A DNA stretch of 64,000 nucleotides from Acidimicrobiia bacterium (GCA_027494135.1 JAOSJK010000001.1:227378-291377); one strand, 5' to 3'. Positions 8,435 through 17,292 are shown, numbered from the stretch's first letter. The notes: generated by a model not told the origin, from the letters alone. Numbers and translations are program-made.

Positions 8435-9952
8435 ATGACCCCCCTCCTGCAGATGACCGGCGTGACGAAGCGGTTCCCCGGCGTGATGGCCAACCGCGAC
8501 GTGACGTTCTCCGTCGATGCGGGTGAGATACACGGTCTCCTGGGCGAGAACGGCGCGGGCAAGTCGACGCTCATGAAGATCCTCTACGGCCTCGTCGAGC
8601 CCAACGAAGGCCGCATCGAGATCGACGGCAACGAAGCGCGCATCCGCTCGCCTCGCCACGCCCTGGAGCTCGGCGTCGGCATGGTGCACCAGCACTTCAT
8701 GCTGGTGCCGACCATGACGGTCGCCGAGAACGTGGCCCTGGGCCTGCGCTCCGATCGACCGCCCCTTTCACGCCTCCGGGTCGTGGCGCGGCGCGTCGCC
8801 GACCTCTCCGAGCGCTACGGCCTGCACATCGACCCCGACCAGCGAATAGCCGATCTGTCGGTCGGGCTGCAGCAGAGGGTCGAGATCCTCAAGCTCCTGT
8901 ACCGAGGTGCCCGACTGCTGGTGCTCGACGAGCCGACCGCAGTGCTCACGCCCCAGGAGTGGCACGAGCTCGAGCAGACGATGCGGTCTCTTGCGGAGGC
9001 CGGCAAGGGCATCGTATTCATCAGCCACAAGCTCGACGAGCAGCTCGCCGTCGCCGACCGCTGCACGGTGCTGCGCGACGGCGCGGTGATGGGCAGTGTC
9101 GCCACCGCCGACGTCGACAAGGCAACTCTGGCCCGGATGATGGTGGGGCGCGAGGTCGTCCTGCGCGCGGTGCGCCTGCCCCGCCCCGCCGGCCGTCCGG
9201 TGCTCGAGGTCGCCGACCTCGGCCTCGAGACGCCCGACGGGCGCAGGTTGCTGGCCGATCTCACCTTCTCGATCGCGCAGGGCGAGATCGTCGGCGTGGC
9301 CGGTGTCGACGGGAACGGGCAACGGGAGCTCGTAGAGGTGCTCACCGGTGTGCGCCCCGCGACGTCAGGGACAATCCGACACGACGGCGAGGTCGTTACG
9401 GGGCTTACCGCTCGGCGCTACCACCGCATCGGTGCCGTGATCCCCGAAGATCGCCATCGCATGGCCATCGCTCTGGGCCTGACGGTGAGCGAGAACCTGA
9501 TGCTCAAGGAGTTCGGAAAGGCCCCGTTCAGTCGCCGTGGCGTGACCCGGCCCCGAGCCTCGCGGGACTTTTGCCGCACGCTGGTGGACGAGTTCGATAT
9601 ACGGACCCCGAGCCTCGACGTGACTCTGCGGCAGCTCTCCGGCGGCAACCAGCAGAAGGTCGTGGTCGCACGCGAGATGTACCGCTCGCCCGACCTGTTG
9701 ATCGCCGCCCAGCCGACCCGGGGCCTCGACGTCGGCGCGATGGAGTTCGTGTACCGTCGCATGCTCGAGCACCGTGAGCGCGGCGGCGCCACCCTTCTGG
9801 TGTCGACGGAGCTCGACGAGATCCTCTCGCTCTCCGACCGCATCGCCGTCTTGGTCGACGGGCGCTTCGTCGCTCTGATCGACGATCATGCGGTCGACGT
9901 AGAAGAGCTCGGCCTCCTGATGGGCGGGTCGACTGACAAGGGGGCCGGGTGA
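8435..9952 (+). CDS. ABC transporter ATP-binding protein, two ATPase domains (BMP/nucleoside importer, NupO/YufO-like)
   Basis: A 505-residue protein with two fused nucleotide-binding domains. Domain 1 has Walker A GENGAGKST, a variant signature LSVGLQQ and Walker B LLVLDEP. Domain 2 has a degenerate P-loop GVDGNGQ, an intact signature LSGGNQQK, and AAQPTRGLDVG in place of a usual Walker B/D-loop. This asymmetric pair is typical of sugar and BMP/nucleoside importers. ATG 8435 is used because the promoter ends only 10 bases upstream; a long in-frame extension back to 8270 would run across the promoter and operator. It overlaps the first permease by GTGA. It energises import of the ligand of the binding protein at 5516-6610. 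Confidence 0.88.
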   Translation: MTPLLQMTGVTKRFPGVMANRDVTFSVDAGEIHGLLGENGAGKSTLMKILYGLVEPNEGRIEIDGNEARIRSPRHALELGVGMVHQHFMLVPTMTVAENVALGLRSDRPPLSRLRVVARRVADLSERYGLHIDPDQRIADLSVGLQQRVEILKLLYRGARLLVLDEPTAVLTPQEWHELEQTMRSLAEAGKGIVFISHKLDEQLAVADRCTVLRDGAVMGSVATADVDKATLARMMVGREVVLRAVRLPRPAGRPVLEVADLGLETPDGRRLLADLTFSIAQGEIVGVAGVDGNGQRELVEVLTGVRPATSGTIRHDGEVVTGLTARRYHRIGAVIPEDRHRMAIALGLTVSENLMLKEFGKAPFSRRGVTRPRASRDFCRTLVDEFDIRTPSLDVTLRQLSGGNQQKVVVAREMYRSPDLLIAAQPTRGLDVGAMEFVYRRMLEHRERGGATLLVSTELDEILSLSDRIAVLVDGRFVALIDDHAVDVEELGLLMGGSTDKGAG

Positions 9953-11051
9953 GGCGGGACCGTCTCGTAGATGCGCAGCTCTCCGTGGCCGTCAACCTCG
10001 GAGCGCTGGCGCTGACGGCGATGATCTCAATGGCTGTGATCGCCGTCTCCGGGAGCGACCCGTTCGAAGCTATGCGGGCGCTCTGGGACGGCGCCTTCGG
10101 CGGACGCGCTCAGCTGGCCGGAACACTGAGCAAGACGATCCCTCTGATGCTGGTGGCGTTGGGCTGGATCGTCGCCTACCGGGCGCGCCGCGTGAGCATC
10201 GGATTCGAGGGACAGATCCTTGCCGGCGGGAGCCTCGCCACGCTGGTCGGCCTCGAGTTCGACTCGCTGCCGGTCGTGCTGCACCTGCCCCTCGCGGTGC
10301 TCGCCGGGTTCGTCGGCGGGGCCCTGTGGGCAGGCGTGGCGGCGTTCCTGTGGGCCCGGCGCGGCGTCAACGAGATCATCTCGACGCTTCTGCTCAACCT
10401 CATCGCCGTGCAGGTGGTCAACTGGCTCGTGCGAGGCCCGTTCCAGGAGCCGACCGGCACCTTCCCCCGCTCCGGGGCCATCGACCCTGGGCGCGCTGGC
10501 CTAAGATTCTCGATCGCACCTCGCTCTCCTGGGACCTCCTGCTCGCGGTCTTCACCGTCTTCGTAGTGTGGTTCGTGCTCGAACGCACAACCTTCGGGTT
10601 CCGCCTGCGTTTCACCGGCGCCAACGTCGAGGCCGCCCGGTACGGCGGGATCAACACCAAGTCGGTGACCGTGGCCGCGCTCGTGATCTCGGGTTCGCTA
10701 GCGGGCCTGGCTGGTAGCAGCCTCATCCTGGGCGGTGAGAGCACGAGCATGTCCGACAACTTCTCGGCCAACTTCGGGTTCCAGGGCATCGTGGTGGCGT
10801 TGCTGGCCCGGAACCACCCGATCGCATGCATACCCGCCGCGCTGCTGTTCGCTCTCCTGCGCCAGGGCGGCGGACTGATGGAGGCGAGGGTCGGCGTACC
10901 CTCCTCTGTCGTGATGATCACCCAAGGGCTCGTGATCCTGCTCGTGGCCGGTTCGGGCTTCCTGCTCGAGCGTCGCCGTAGCGTGCGAGTCGACGCCGAG
11001 GCGTCCGTCGAGGCCGAGGCCGCCGCGCCATTCGTGCCGCAGGCCGGCTGA
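9949..11051 (+). CDS. BMP/nucleoside-type ABC transporter permease 1 (one frameshift)
   Basis: Multi-spanning inner-membrane permease of the LivHM-like BPD_transp_2 family, of about 367 residues. Hydrophobic segments begin at residues 15-35 and recur through the protein. The conserved permease core IGFEGQILAGG appears around residue 85, and NEIISTLLLNLIA about 60 residues later. GTG 9949 overlaps the ATPase stop. The frame changes between about 10480 and 10500: after GAIDP the correct continuation is WPKILDRTSLSW in another frame, so a base is missing or extra there. The second half carries RFTGANVEAARYGGI, the usual cytoplasmic loop of this family. It is translationally coupled to permease 2. 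Confidence 0.85.
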
Positions 11052-12137
11052 TGGGACCCTTCGACGGGGCGCTGCTCTCGGCGACGGTCCTTCTCACCAC
11101 CCCGCTGCTCCTGGCGGCGATCGGCGAGCTCTACTCCGAGCGCGCCGGGGGTCTTGAACGTGGGCCTGGAGGGGATGATCCTGATGGGCGCCTTCGGCGG
11201 ATACTGGGGTCAGTGGTGGACCGGTGACATCCTGCTCGGCATGGTCGCCGGAGCGGCCGCCGGCACGTCGTTGGCCGCACTCATGGCCCTGCTCTCCGTG
11301 ACCGCGCGCTCGGACCAGATCGTCGTCGGCGTGGGCCTCAACCTGTTCGCCATCGGCCTGACCACCTTCTCGTTCCGCGAGGTGTTCGGCGACCGCGGCG
11401 AGATCGTGCTCGACAGGATGGGCACGATGTCGATCCCGGTTCTGTCGGCGCTGCCCGCCATCGGTGACGCGCTCTTCTCGCAGACCGCCGCCACCTACGC
11501 CACCTGGCTGATCGTCGCACTCACGTGGTTCGTGCTGTACAGAACCAGCTGGGGGCTCGCACTGCGCGCGGTCGGCGAGGTTCCCGCCGCTGCCGACACC
11601 GCCGGCATCAGCATCGCTGTTCGGCGATGGCAGGCAGTATTGGTCACCGGCGCGTTGGCGGGACTGGCGGGCTCGATCCTGTCGATCGTGCAGCTCGGGC
11701 TGTTCCAGGAGAACATGAGCGCCGGACGCGGCTTCCTCGCGCTTGCCGCGGTGATCTTCGGCCGATGGAGGCCGCTCGGGGTAGCGGGTGCGTGCTTCGT
11801 GTTCGGTGGCGCCGACGCGCTGCAACTCAGGCTCCAAGCCGAGGAGCACGTGCCGCCAGAAGTCTGGCTCTTCTTCGGCATGGTCGCCCTCGTCGCCGCA
11901 GCATGGCTATTCGCCCGATCGGGGCGCCGCGCGTCGCCGCGGGCTCTCGGCACGCTCGTGGCGCTGGCGACGATCGGCTTCGCTCTGCGGGCGGCGGCCC
12001 CCGAGTGGTCCTTCCCGGCCCAGCTGTGGCTGGCCCTGCCCTTCGTGGTGACGCTCGCGGCGTTGAGCGGTATCGCCGGCGCCGGCGCGGCGCCGGCCGC
12101 GATCGCCATCCCCTACCGGCGCGACCGCGACGTCTGA
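11051..12137 (+). CDS. BMP/nucleoside-type ABC transporter permease 2 (one frameshift)
   Basis: Second permease of the importer, of about 361 residues, with repeated hydrophobic helices and the family core LNVGLEGMILMGAF just after the first helix. The ATG at 11051 overlaps the stop of permease 1. The G run 11147-11151 has one base too many: removing it joins the N-terminal helix (LLLAAIGELYSERAG) to VLNVGLEGM. The C-terminal third adds helices after an ARSGRRASP loop, longer than minimal family members. Stop at 12137 faces the ammonia-lyase gene, so the importer operon ends here. Confidence 0.85.
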
Positions 12138-12207
12138 GACACGCCCGGTGCCGTCAACACCGCCGACGGGCCTCGAACCGGATCGAGGGACCCGAGCCGC
12201 TGGCGGG

Positions 12208-13425
12208 TCAGGCGCAGGCGGGCCGCCGACCGACTATCGCCTCCCAGGCCGCCGGGTCCGTCGGACCCTCGGTCGAGATAACCAGCACGCTGGCGCCCGG
12301 TTCGAGCCCCAGCCCGGTTCGCTGCTCCAACGGACCCTCGACGATCTCGAGCAGGCCTCCGAGCCCCGCTGCCCCGCTCTCGCCCGACTCCACGCCGTCG
12401 GCAGCAAGGAGGCGGACGGCCGCGCGGGCCCGGTCGTCGTCGATCGCCACGCATGCCGCCAGGCCGCCCGCGAGCACCGGCCAGGCGAGCAGCGACGGGG
12501 TACCGCAGTTGAGGCCGGCCATGATCGAGTCCTGTCCACCTTCCAGGTGCACGATCTCTCCTGCTCGCAACGACTCGAGCACGCAAGCGGCGCGGGTCGG
12601 CTCGACGCCGATGATGCCGGCCGCGCCACCCGGCCTCGCGCCGTACCAATCGACGACTGCCGTGGCGAGCGCGCCCACGCCGATCTGCACCGCCACCACG
12701 TCGGGAGCGCGCGCACCGTCGGCAGCCATCTCGTCCTCGATCTCGGCAAAGATGGTCGCGTAGCCCTCGATGACCCGGCGCGGGAACTCCTCGTAGCCGG
12801 GCCAGGAGGTGTCGGAGGCCAGGAGCGCGCCCGGTCTGTCGGACTCCTCGGCCGCCCGGCTCACGGCCTCGTCGTATGTACCGGCGACGACTGTGACCGT
12901 GGCACCTTCCGCGGCTATGGCATCGACGCGAGTGGCGACGGTGTTCTCGGGCACGAACACGCGCGCCTCCAGACCGAGCAGCCGCGCCATGCGCGCTACT
13001 GCCCGTCCGTGGTTGCCGTCGGTGGCGCACACGAGAGAGAGCGGGCGTAGCAGCGCGAATGCCCGGGCCAGGTCATCGAGGTCACGCCACCCTTCGGGCT
13101 CCTGGCCGAGACGCTCGCTGAGCGTTCGATAGAGCGCCCACGAGACGCCGAGCATCTTGAAAGCGGGTAGGCCGAGCCGTTGCGACTCGTCCTTTACCCA
13201 GAGCCTCCCGACGCCGAGCCGGCGCTCGGCTGCGACCGCGCGCCGCAGCGGCGTCGCCCGGTAGCCCGGCAGACGCCGGTGGAAGGCCGGGGGATCCGTG
13301 AGGCGTTCGACCGCCGGTCGGGCGTCTGCGTCGACGCGAGCGCGCGGCGGCGCTGTGGGACGTACGTAGATCTCTCCGCCGGCGAGTCGCGTAGCGGGTA
13401 CCGAGGGGGACGGACGTGCCACCAT
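12208..13425 (-). CDS. PLP-dependent ammonia-lyase, diaminopropionate ammonia-lyase (YgeX)-like
   Basis: Fold-type II PLP enzyme of 405 residues. Visible signatures are LPAFKMLGVSWA (Schiff-base Lys), CATDGNHGRAVARMAR (phosphate/substrate loop) and ESGEGSGAAGLGG-like sequence near the C-terminus. Together these are the hallmarks of 2,3-diaminopropionate ammonia-lyase, which converts 2,3-diaminopropionate to pyruvate plus two ammonia; threonine deaminase-like activity is the alternative. ATG 13425 has AGGAGG six bases upstream. It is divergent from the DauR-like regulator across site D. A lyase of this type next to an SsnA-like deaminase and carbamoylases recalls the E. coli ygeX/ssnA region. 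Confidence 0.82.
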   Translation of the reverse strand: MVARPSPSVPATRLAGGEIYVRPTAPPRARVDADARPAVERLTDPPAFHRRLPGYRATPLRRAVAAERRLGVGRLWVKDESQRLGLPAFKMLGVSWALYRTLSERLGQEPEGWRDLDDLARAFALLRPLSLVCATDGNHGRAVARMARLLGLEARVFVPENTVATRVDAIAAEGATVTVVAGTYDEAVSRAAEESDRPGALLASDTSWPGYEEFPRRVIEGYATIFAEIEDEMAADGARAPDVVAVQIGVGALATAVVDWYGARPGGAAGIIGVEPTRAACVLESLRAGEIVHLEGGQDSIMAGLNCGTPSLLAWPVLAGGLAACVAIDDDRARAAVRLLAADGVESGESGAAGLGGLLEIVEGPLEQRTGLGLEPGASVLVISTEGPTDPAAWEAIVGRRPACA

Positions 13426-13477
13426 GCGAACCTCCTGCGCCGAGCAGGGGCAGGTCTCGCCCCGGCGTCGCTCCGGC

Positions 13478-13499
13478 AGTATATTGACATTTTGTTGAA
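13478..13499. promoter_or_regulatory. Operator-like site D and lyase -10 box
   Basis: ATTGACATTTTGTTGAA (13483-13499, plus strand) is the site closest to the consensus. On the minus strand it abuts TATACT (13483-13478), a good -10 box for the ammonia-lyase gene, so a bound protein would cover that promoter. It also precedes the regulator gene at 13574, which suggests autoregulation. Confidence 0.55.
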
Positions 13500-13573
13500 C
13501 GTGTTCCTCTCCCGACCTCCGCGAGCGCCGGCTCGCTTCTCGCCGCCGCCCACTCGCGCGCGGCTGTCCTGAC

Positions 13574-13960
13574 GTGAGTACTCTCGGCGTCGTGCCCCAC
13601 CAGTTGGCGGAAGCGATCGCCCCGCTCCTCGAGGCCATTGCCGCCGAGGCCGTATCCGCGCGTTCGATCGAACCCGGCGACATCCCTCTGCACTGGGACG
13701 GTGAGGTGGTGATCGGTGTGCGCCTGCACGACCTGCAGGGCCTGCACGGCGCGCTCGACCGGCTCATCGCCGCGGCCGAGCGCGAGATGGGCTCCACGAT
13801 CGAAGACCTCGACCGCGAGGAGAAGCAGCGCATGGTGGCCATGCTCGACGACATGGGGGCCTTCACACTGCGCAAGTCGGTCGAAGACGTCGCCGACGCG
13901 CTGGGGGTCAGCCGCTTCACCGTCTACAACTACCTCAACGCCCTGCCCGGGCGACGCTGA
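13574..13960 (+). CDS. DauR/YheO-type helix-turn-helix transcriptional regulator
   Basis: A 128-residue protein. The C-terminus (about residues 90-125) matches the HTH_22 domain of DauR/YheO regulators: GAFTLRKSVEDVADALGVS followed by RFTVYNYLN. The N-terminal part may be a reduced sensory segment: full DauR proteins carry a PAS-like YheO domain and are about twice as long. GTG 13574 is the start. It is the only regulator in the catabolic island and lies next to the best copy of the repeated 17-bp motif, so it is the leading candidate to bind sites A-D. In Pseudomonas, DauR controls D-arginine catabolism, which hints at an amino-acid-like effector here. Confidence 0.7.
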   Translation: MSTLGVVPHQLAEAIAPLLEAIAAEAVSARSIEPGDIPLHWDGEVVIGVRLHDLQGLHGALDRLIAAAEREMGSTIEDLDREEKQRMVAMLDDMGAFTLRKSVEDVADALGVSRFTVYNYLNALPGRR

Positions 13961-13973
13961 AGGGCCACGCGAG

Positions 13974-14213
13974 ATGCTGAGAGCCGAGTTCACCATCGAG
14001 CCGTTCGTGACCGGCGACCGCGGCGCCCACGGTCGGGCGGCCCTCGGTGTCGTCGCCGGGACTGCGGTACTGGTCGACGACGGTCCCTTCGGGACCACAC
14101 TAGAGGGCGACGACAAGCAGGTGCTTTCCGCTCTCGCCGACGCGCTGCGCGCTGCGTTCGGCGCCGGCGCGACGCGAGTGTCGGTGCAAGTGGCCCGACC
14201 CGCCGATGGTTGA
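13974..14213 (+). CDS. Thiamine-binding protein family (MTH1187/YkoF-like)
   Basis: A small 79-residue protein with the family signature LRAEFTIEPFV at the N-terminus, GPFGTTLEGD in the middle and GATRVSVQV at the end. This ferredoxin-like fold forms oligomers and binds thiamine or related pyrimidines in characterised members. It overlaps the M20 hydrolase start by eight bases, so the two are co-translated. A link to the TPP decarboxylase of the island is possible but not shown; buffering of a ring-shaped intermediate is another option. Confidence 0.75.
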   Translation: MLRAEFTIEPFVTGDRGAHGRAALGVVAGTAVLVDDGPFGTTLEGDDKQVLSALADALRAAFGAGATRVSVQVARPADG

Positions 14214-15453
14214 CAGCCGCGTCGAGATGCAGATCGACTTCGCACGCCTGCGGGAGCGCCTCGACGCCCTGGGCGCTGTGGGCGGTCGGCCCGATGGGGG
14301 AAACAGCCGTCTTGCTCTCTCCGACGCAGACCGCGAGGGCCGGGACCTCGTCGTGCTGTGGATGCGGGACCTCGGCCTCGAAGTCGGGGTGGACCGCATC
14401 GGCAACATCGTCGCCCGGCAGCCGTGGTCCGACGACACCGCTCCGGTCATGACCGGCTCGCACGTCGACACGGTGCGCGCCGGCGGGCGCTACGACGGCA
14501 ACTACGGCGTGCTCGCCGGACTCGAAGTGCTAACCACGGTCATCGAGCGCGGCGTTGAGCTCGCCCGGCCGCTAGCCGTCGGCGTCTTCACCAACGAAGA
14601 AGGGGCACGATTCCCCCCCGACATGATGGGCAGCCTCGTCTACGCGGGCGGACTCCCCGTAGAAGAGGCACTGGCGACCCTCGGAGTCGACGGTGCGGCT
14701 GTGGGCGACGAGCTCGAGCGCATCGGCTATGCAGGCCCGCTTCCGTGCCCCGGGCCACCTCCGCACGCGTTCGTCGAGCTCCACATCGAGCAGGGTCCCG
14801 TGCTTGAGCACCATGGCGTGACAATCGGCGCCGTGGAGGGGGTGCAGGGCATCTCCTGGCAGGAGCTTGTCTTGACGGGCGAGCCGAATCACGCAGGCAC
14901 GACCCCGATGTCGCTGCGGCACGACGCCGGGTACCTGGCGGCGGCGGTGGCCGTAACGGCGCGCGAGATCGCTGCGGAGATGGGCGGAGACCAGGTCGCG
15001 ACCGTTGGCTCGATGCGGTTCGACCCCGACATCATCAACGTGATCGCGGGCGAAGTCCATCTCACCGTTGACCTGCGGAACACCGACGAGGAACGCCTGC
15101 GCCAGGCCGAGAGCCGACTGGTCGCCCGCGTGGCCGACCTGGCCGCAGAGGAAGGATGCGGAGTCGGCTGGAGGCGCCTTGCGCGCTTCGAGCCCGTCGC
15201 ATTCGACAGTGAGGTCGTGGGGCTCGTGGAGAGAACAGGTACGCGGCTCGGGCACCCGGTCCGGCGGCTCTCCTCGGGAGCGGGTCACGACGCGCAGATG
15301 ATGGCGCGTCTCTGCAAGACCGGGATGATCTTCGTGCCGAGCCACCGGGGTATCAGCCACAACCCGGCCGAGCACACCGAGGACGCCGATCTCGCCGCCG
15401 GGGCGGACGTTCTACTCCACACAGTCGTGGCCCTCGCCGACGAGAGGGCATAG
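14206..15453 (+). CDS. M20-family N-carbamoyl-L-amino acid hydrolase / allantoate amidohydrolase
   Basis: A 415-residue binuclear metal amidase of the hydantoinase/carbamoylase subfamily (AllC, HyuC). Metal and catalytic segments are visible: GSHVDTVRAGGRYDG (His/Asp ligands), NEEGARF (Glu pair), ELHIEQGPVLE and SGAGHDAQMM. The dimerisation lid sits at about residues 215-330 and carries GEPNHAGTTPM. It hydrolyses an N-carbamoyl or ureido group, releasing ammonia and CO2 or urea. The ATG at 14206 overlaps the preceding gene. Whether the substrate is allantoate, ureidoglycine or an N-carbamoyl amino acid cannot be told from sequence. Confidence 0.86.
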   Translation: MVDSRVEMQIDFARLRERLDALGAVGGRPDGGNSRLALSDADREGRDLVVLWMRDLGLEVGVDRIGNIVARQPWSDDTAPVMTGSHVDTVRAGGRYDGNYGVLAGLEVLTTVIERGVELARPLAVGVFTNEEGARFPPDMMGSLVYAGGLPVEEALATLGVDGAAVGDELERIGYAGPLPCPGPPPHAFVELHIEQGPVLEHHGVTIGAVEGVQGISWQELVLTGEPNHAGTTPMSLRHDAGYLAAAVAVTAREIAAEMGGDQVATVGSMRFDPDIINVIAGEVHLTVDLRNTDEERLRQAESRLVARVADLAAEEGCGVGWRRLARFEPVAFDSEVVGLVERTGTRLGHPVRRLSSGAGHDAQMMARLCKTGMIFVPSHRGISHNPAEHTEDADLAAGADVLLHTVVALADERA

Positions 15454-15458
15454 GGAAC

Positions 15459-16397
15459 GTGGCCCGCTGGGTGACCGTCGGCGCAGCGCAGCTTGGACCG
15501 GTTCAACGTCGCCACTCGCGTGCCGAGGTCGTCGAGCGCATGCTGGTGCTGCTGAGGCGAGCGGCCGAGATGGGCTGCGACCTGGTCGTCTTCCCGGAGC
15601 TGGCGCTCACGACCTTCTTCCCGCGCTGGTTCATGACCGATCAGGCCGAGATCGACTCGTTCTTCGAGCCCGAGATGCCCGGCCCGGCCACGGCGCCGCT
15701 GTTCGACGAGGCAGCCCGACTCGGCATCGGCTTCTACCTGGGCTACGCCGAGTTGGCGACCGACGGCGACCGCGCATCTCGCTACAACTCGTCGATCCTG
15801 GTCGAACGCGATGGGTCGGTCGTTGGCAAGTACCGCAAGGTGCACCTGCCCGGCCATGACGAGCACGAGCCACGACGGCGCTTCCAGCACCTCGAGAAGC
15901 GATACTTCGATGTCGGGCCCGAGGGCTTCCGTGCGTTCCGCGCCTTCGGCGGAATCGTGGGAATGGCCCTGTGCAACGACCGCCGGTGGCCCGAGACCTA
16001 CCGGCTGCTCGGCCTACAAGGGGTTGAACTGGTACTGATCGGCTACAACACCCCGGTCCACAACCCGCCGGCGCCCGAGCACGACCTCCTCGGCAACTTC
16101 CACAACCACCTGGTGATGCAGGCCGGTGCATACCAGAACGGGACCTGGGTAGTCGGCGTCGCCAAGGCAGGCGACGAGGAGGGCGTCCCGATGATCGGCC
16201 AGAGCGCGATCGTCGCGCCATCGGGCGAGATCGTCGCGCAGTGCTCGACGCTCGACGACGAGCTCGCCGTTGCCCGCTGTGATCTCGACCGGTGCACTTC
16301 CTACAAGACCACCGTCTTCGACTTCGGCCGGCACCGGCGGATCGAGCACTACGGGCCGATCGCAACCCAGGCCGCCGCCTTGCCTCCTCCGCTCTGA
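15459..16397 (+). CDS. N-carbamoyl-D-amino acid hydrolase-like nitrilase-superfamily enzyme
   Basis: Carbon-nitrogen hydrolase of 312 residues with the full catalytic triad: E47 (VVFPELALTTFFPRW), K127 (KYRKVHLPGH) and C172 (MALCNDRRWPE). Spacing and flanking motifs match the classic Agrobacterium D-carbamoylase (Glu46, Lys126, Cys171) closely. The reaction is hydrolysis of an N-carbamoyl group to a free amine, CO2 and ammonia; beta-ureidopropionase-type substrates are an alternative. The GTG start lies five bases after the M20 gene, so the pair is one operon. Two unrelated decarbamoylating enzymes side by side imply two ureido intermediates or both stereoisomers. Confidence 0.87.
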   Translation: MARWVTVGAAQLGPVQRRHSRAEVVERMLVLLRRAAEMGCDLVVFPELALTTFFPRWFMTDQAEIDSFFEPEMPGPATAPLFDEAARLGIGFYLGYAELATDGDRASRYNSSILVERDGSVVGKYRKVHLPGHDEHEPRRRFQHLEKRYFDVGPEGFRAFRAFGGIVGMALCNDRRWPETYRLLGLQGVELVLIGYNTPVHNPPAPEHDLLGNFHNHLVMQAGAYQNGTWVVGVAKAGDEEGVPMIGQSAIVAPSGEIVAQCSTLDDELAVARCDLDRCTSYKTTVFDFGRHRRIEHYGPIATQAAALPPPL

Positions 16398-16728
16398 GCG
16401 TGCGCGCGCTCCCAGCGGAGACCCCGGTACAGCTAGCGGATCCCGCCATCTGAACGCCCACTCCTGCCCACGACCCAACTGAACACGACCCGTTGACACA
16501 CGCTCAACGGCGCCAGCGCCACATCGGCCGAACAGGCCGAAGCCGAGCAGATCAACGAGCCCGGCAACCGGCCGCGTGTTGACGATCGACCTGCATCGGC
16601 CTCGACGCCGGCCTCGGGGAGCACGACCGGTACGGCCGGGCCCTCCGAGAGCCGTGAGGTGAGACAGGATCCGGCGGCTGGGCCGCCGACGACCACGTAG
16701 CCGGTCGTGGCGGGCCTCCGACGGCCGT
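16398..16728. other. Intergenic gap with one inverted repeat
   Basis: No convincing gene. CCGTTGA (16490-16496) and TCAACGG (16504-16510) form a perfect 7-bp inverted repeat with a 7-base loop, between convergent genes, so a terminator is the simplest reading. It contains TTGACA but lacks the right half of the island motif. Confidence 0.5.
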
Positions 16729-17292
16729 TCAGGCCGCGTCGCTCTTGCGGATGGCCGAGACCTCGAACTCGAGGACTACCTTCTCGCCGACGAGCAGGCC
16801 ACCGGCCTCGAGCGGAGCGTTCCAGGACACGCCCCAGTCCTTGCGGTTGACGGTCGTGCTGCCCTCGAACCCGACCCGGGTGTTGTCGTACGGATCGACC
16901 GCGGTGCCGGTGTACTCGAAGTCGACCGTTACCGGCTTCGTGACACCCTTGATCGTGAGGTCGCCGGTCACCCGGTAGCCGCCGTCGATGGCCTCGACGC
17001 CCGTGGAGACGAACGAGATCTGCGGGTAGGTCTCCATGTCGAAGAAGTCGTTGCTGCGCAGGTGCGCGTCACGATCGGCGTTGCGGGTGTCGATGCTCGC
17101 AGCCTCGATGGTGAGCTCGACCTTCGACGCGGCAGGGTTCTCTGCATCGAGGTAGCCGGAGCCCTCGAACTCGTTGAACGAGCCCCGGACCTTGGTGATC
17201 ATCGCGTGACGGGCGACGAAGCCGATGCGGCTGTGCGTCGGATCGATCACGTAAGACCCGGTCAGGGTCCTCGGAAGTGCGGTGGTGGACAT
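16729..17292 (-). CDS. YceI-family protein
   Basis: A 187-residue lipocalin-like isoprenoid-binding protein. Family signatures are YVIDPTHSRIGFVARHA at the N-terminus, GSFNEFEG, the central RDAHLRSNDFFD, and a GDLTIKGVTKPV strand. There is no signal peptide, so it is a cytoplasmic YceI as in many actinobacteria. ATG 17292 has AGGAGG upstream and a near-consensus promoter. It is divergent from a MarR regulator that probably controls it. Characterised YceI proteins bind long isoprenoid chains such as quinone precursors; the ligand here is unknown. Confidence 0.9.
   Translation of the reverse strand: MSTTALPRTLTGSYVIDPTHSRIGFVARHAMITKVRGSFNEFEGSGYLDAENPAASKVELTIEAASIDTRNADRDAHLRSNDFFDMETYPQISFVSTGVEAIDGGYRVTGDLTIKGVTKPVTVDFEYTGTAVDPYDNTRVGFEGSTTVNRKDWGVSWNAPLEAGGLLVGEKVVLEFEVSAIRKSDAA

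Noticed and set aside
16490..16510. CCGTTGA...TCAACGG as a fifth operator of the island
   Set aside because: Only the TTGACA half agrees with sites A-D; its place between convergent genes fits a terminator better.
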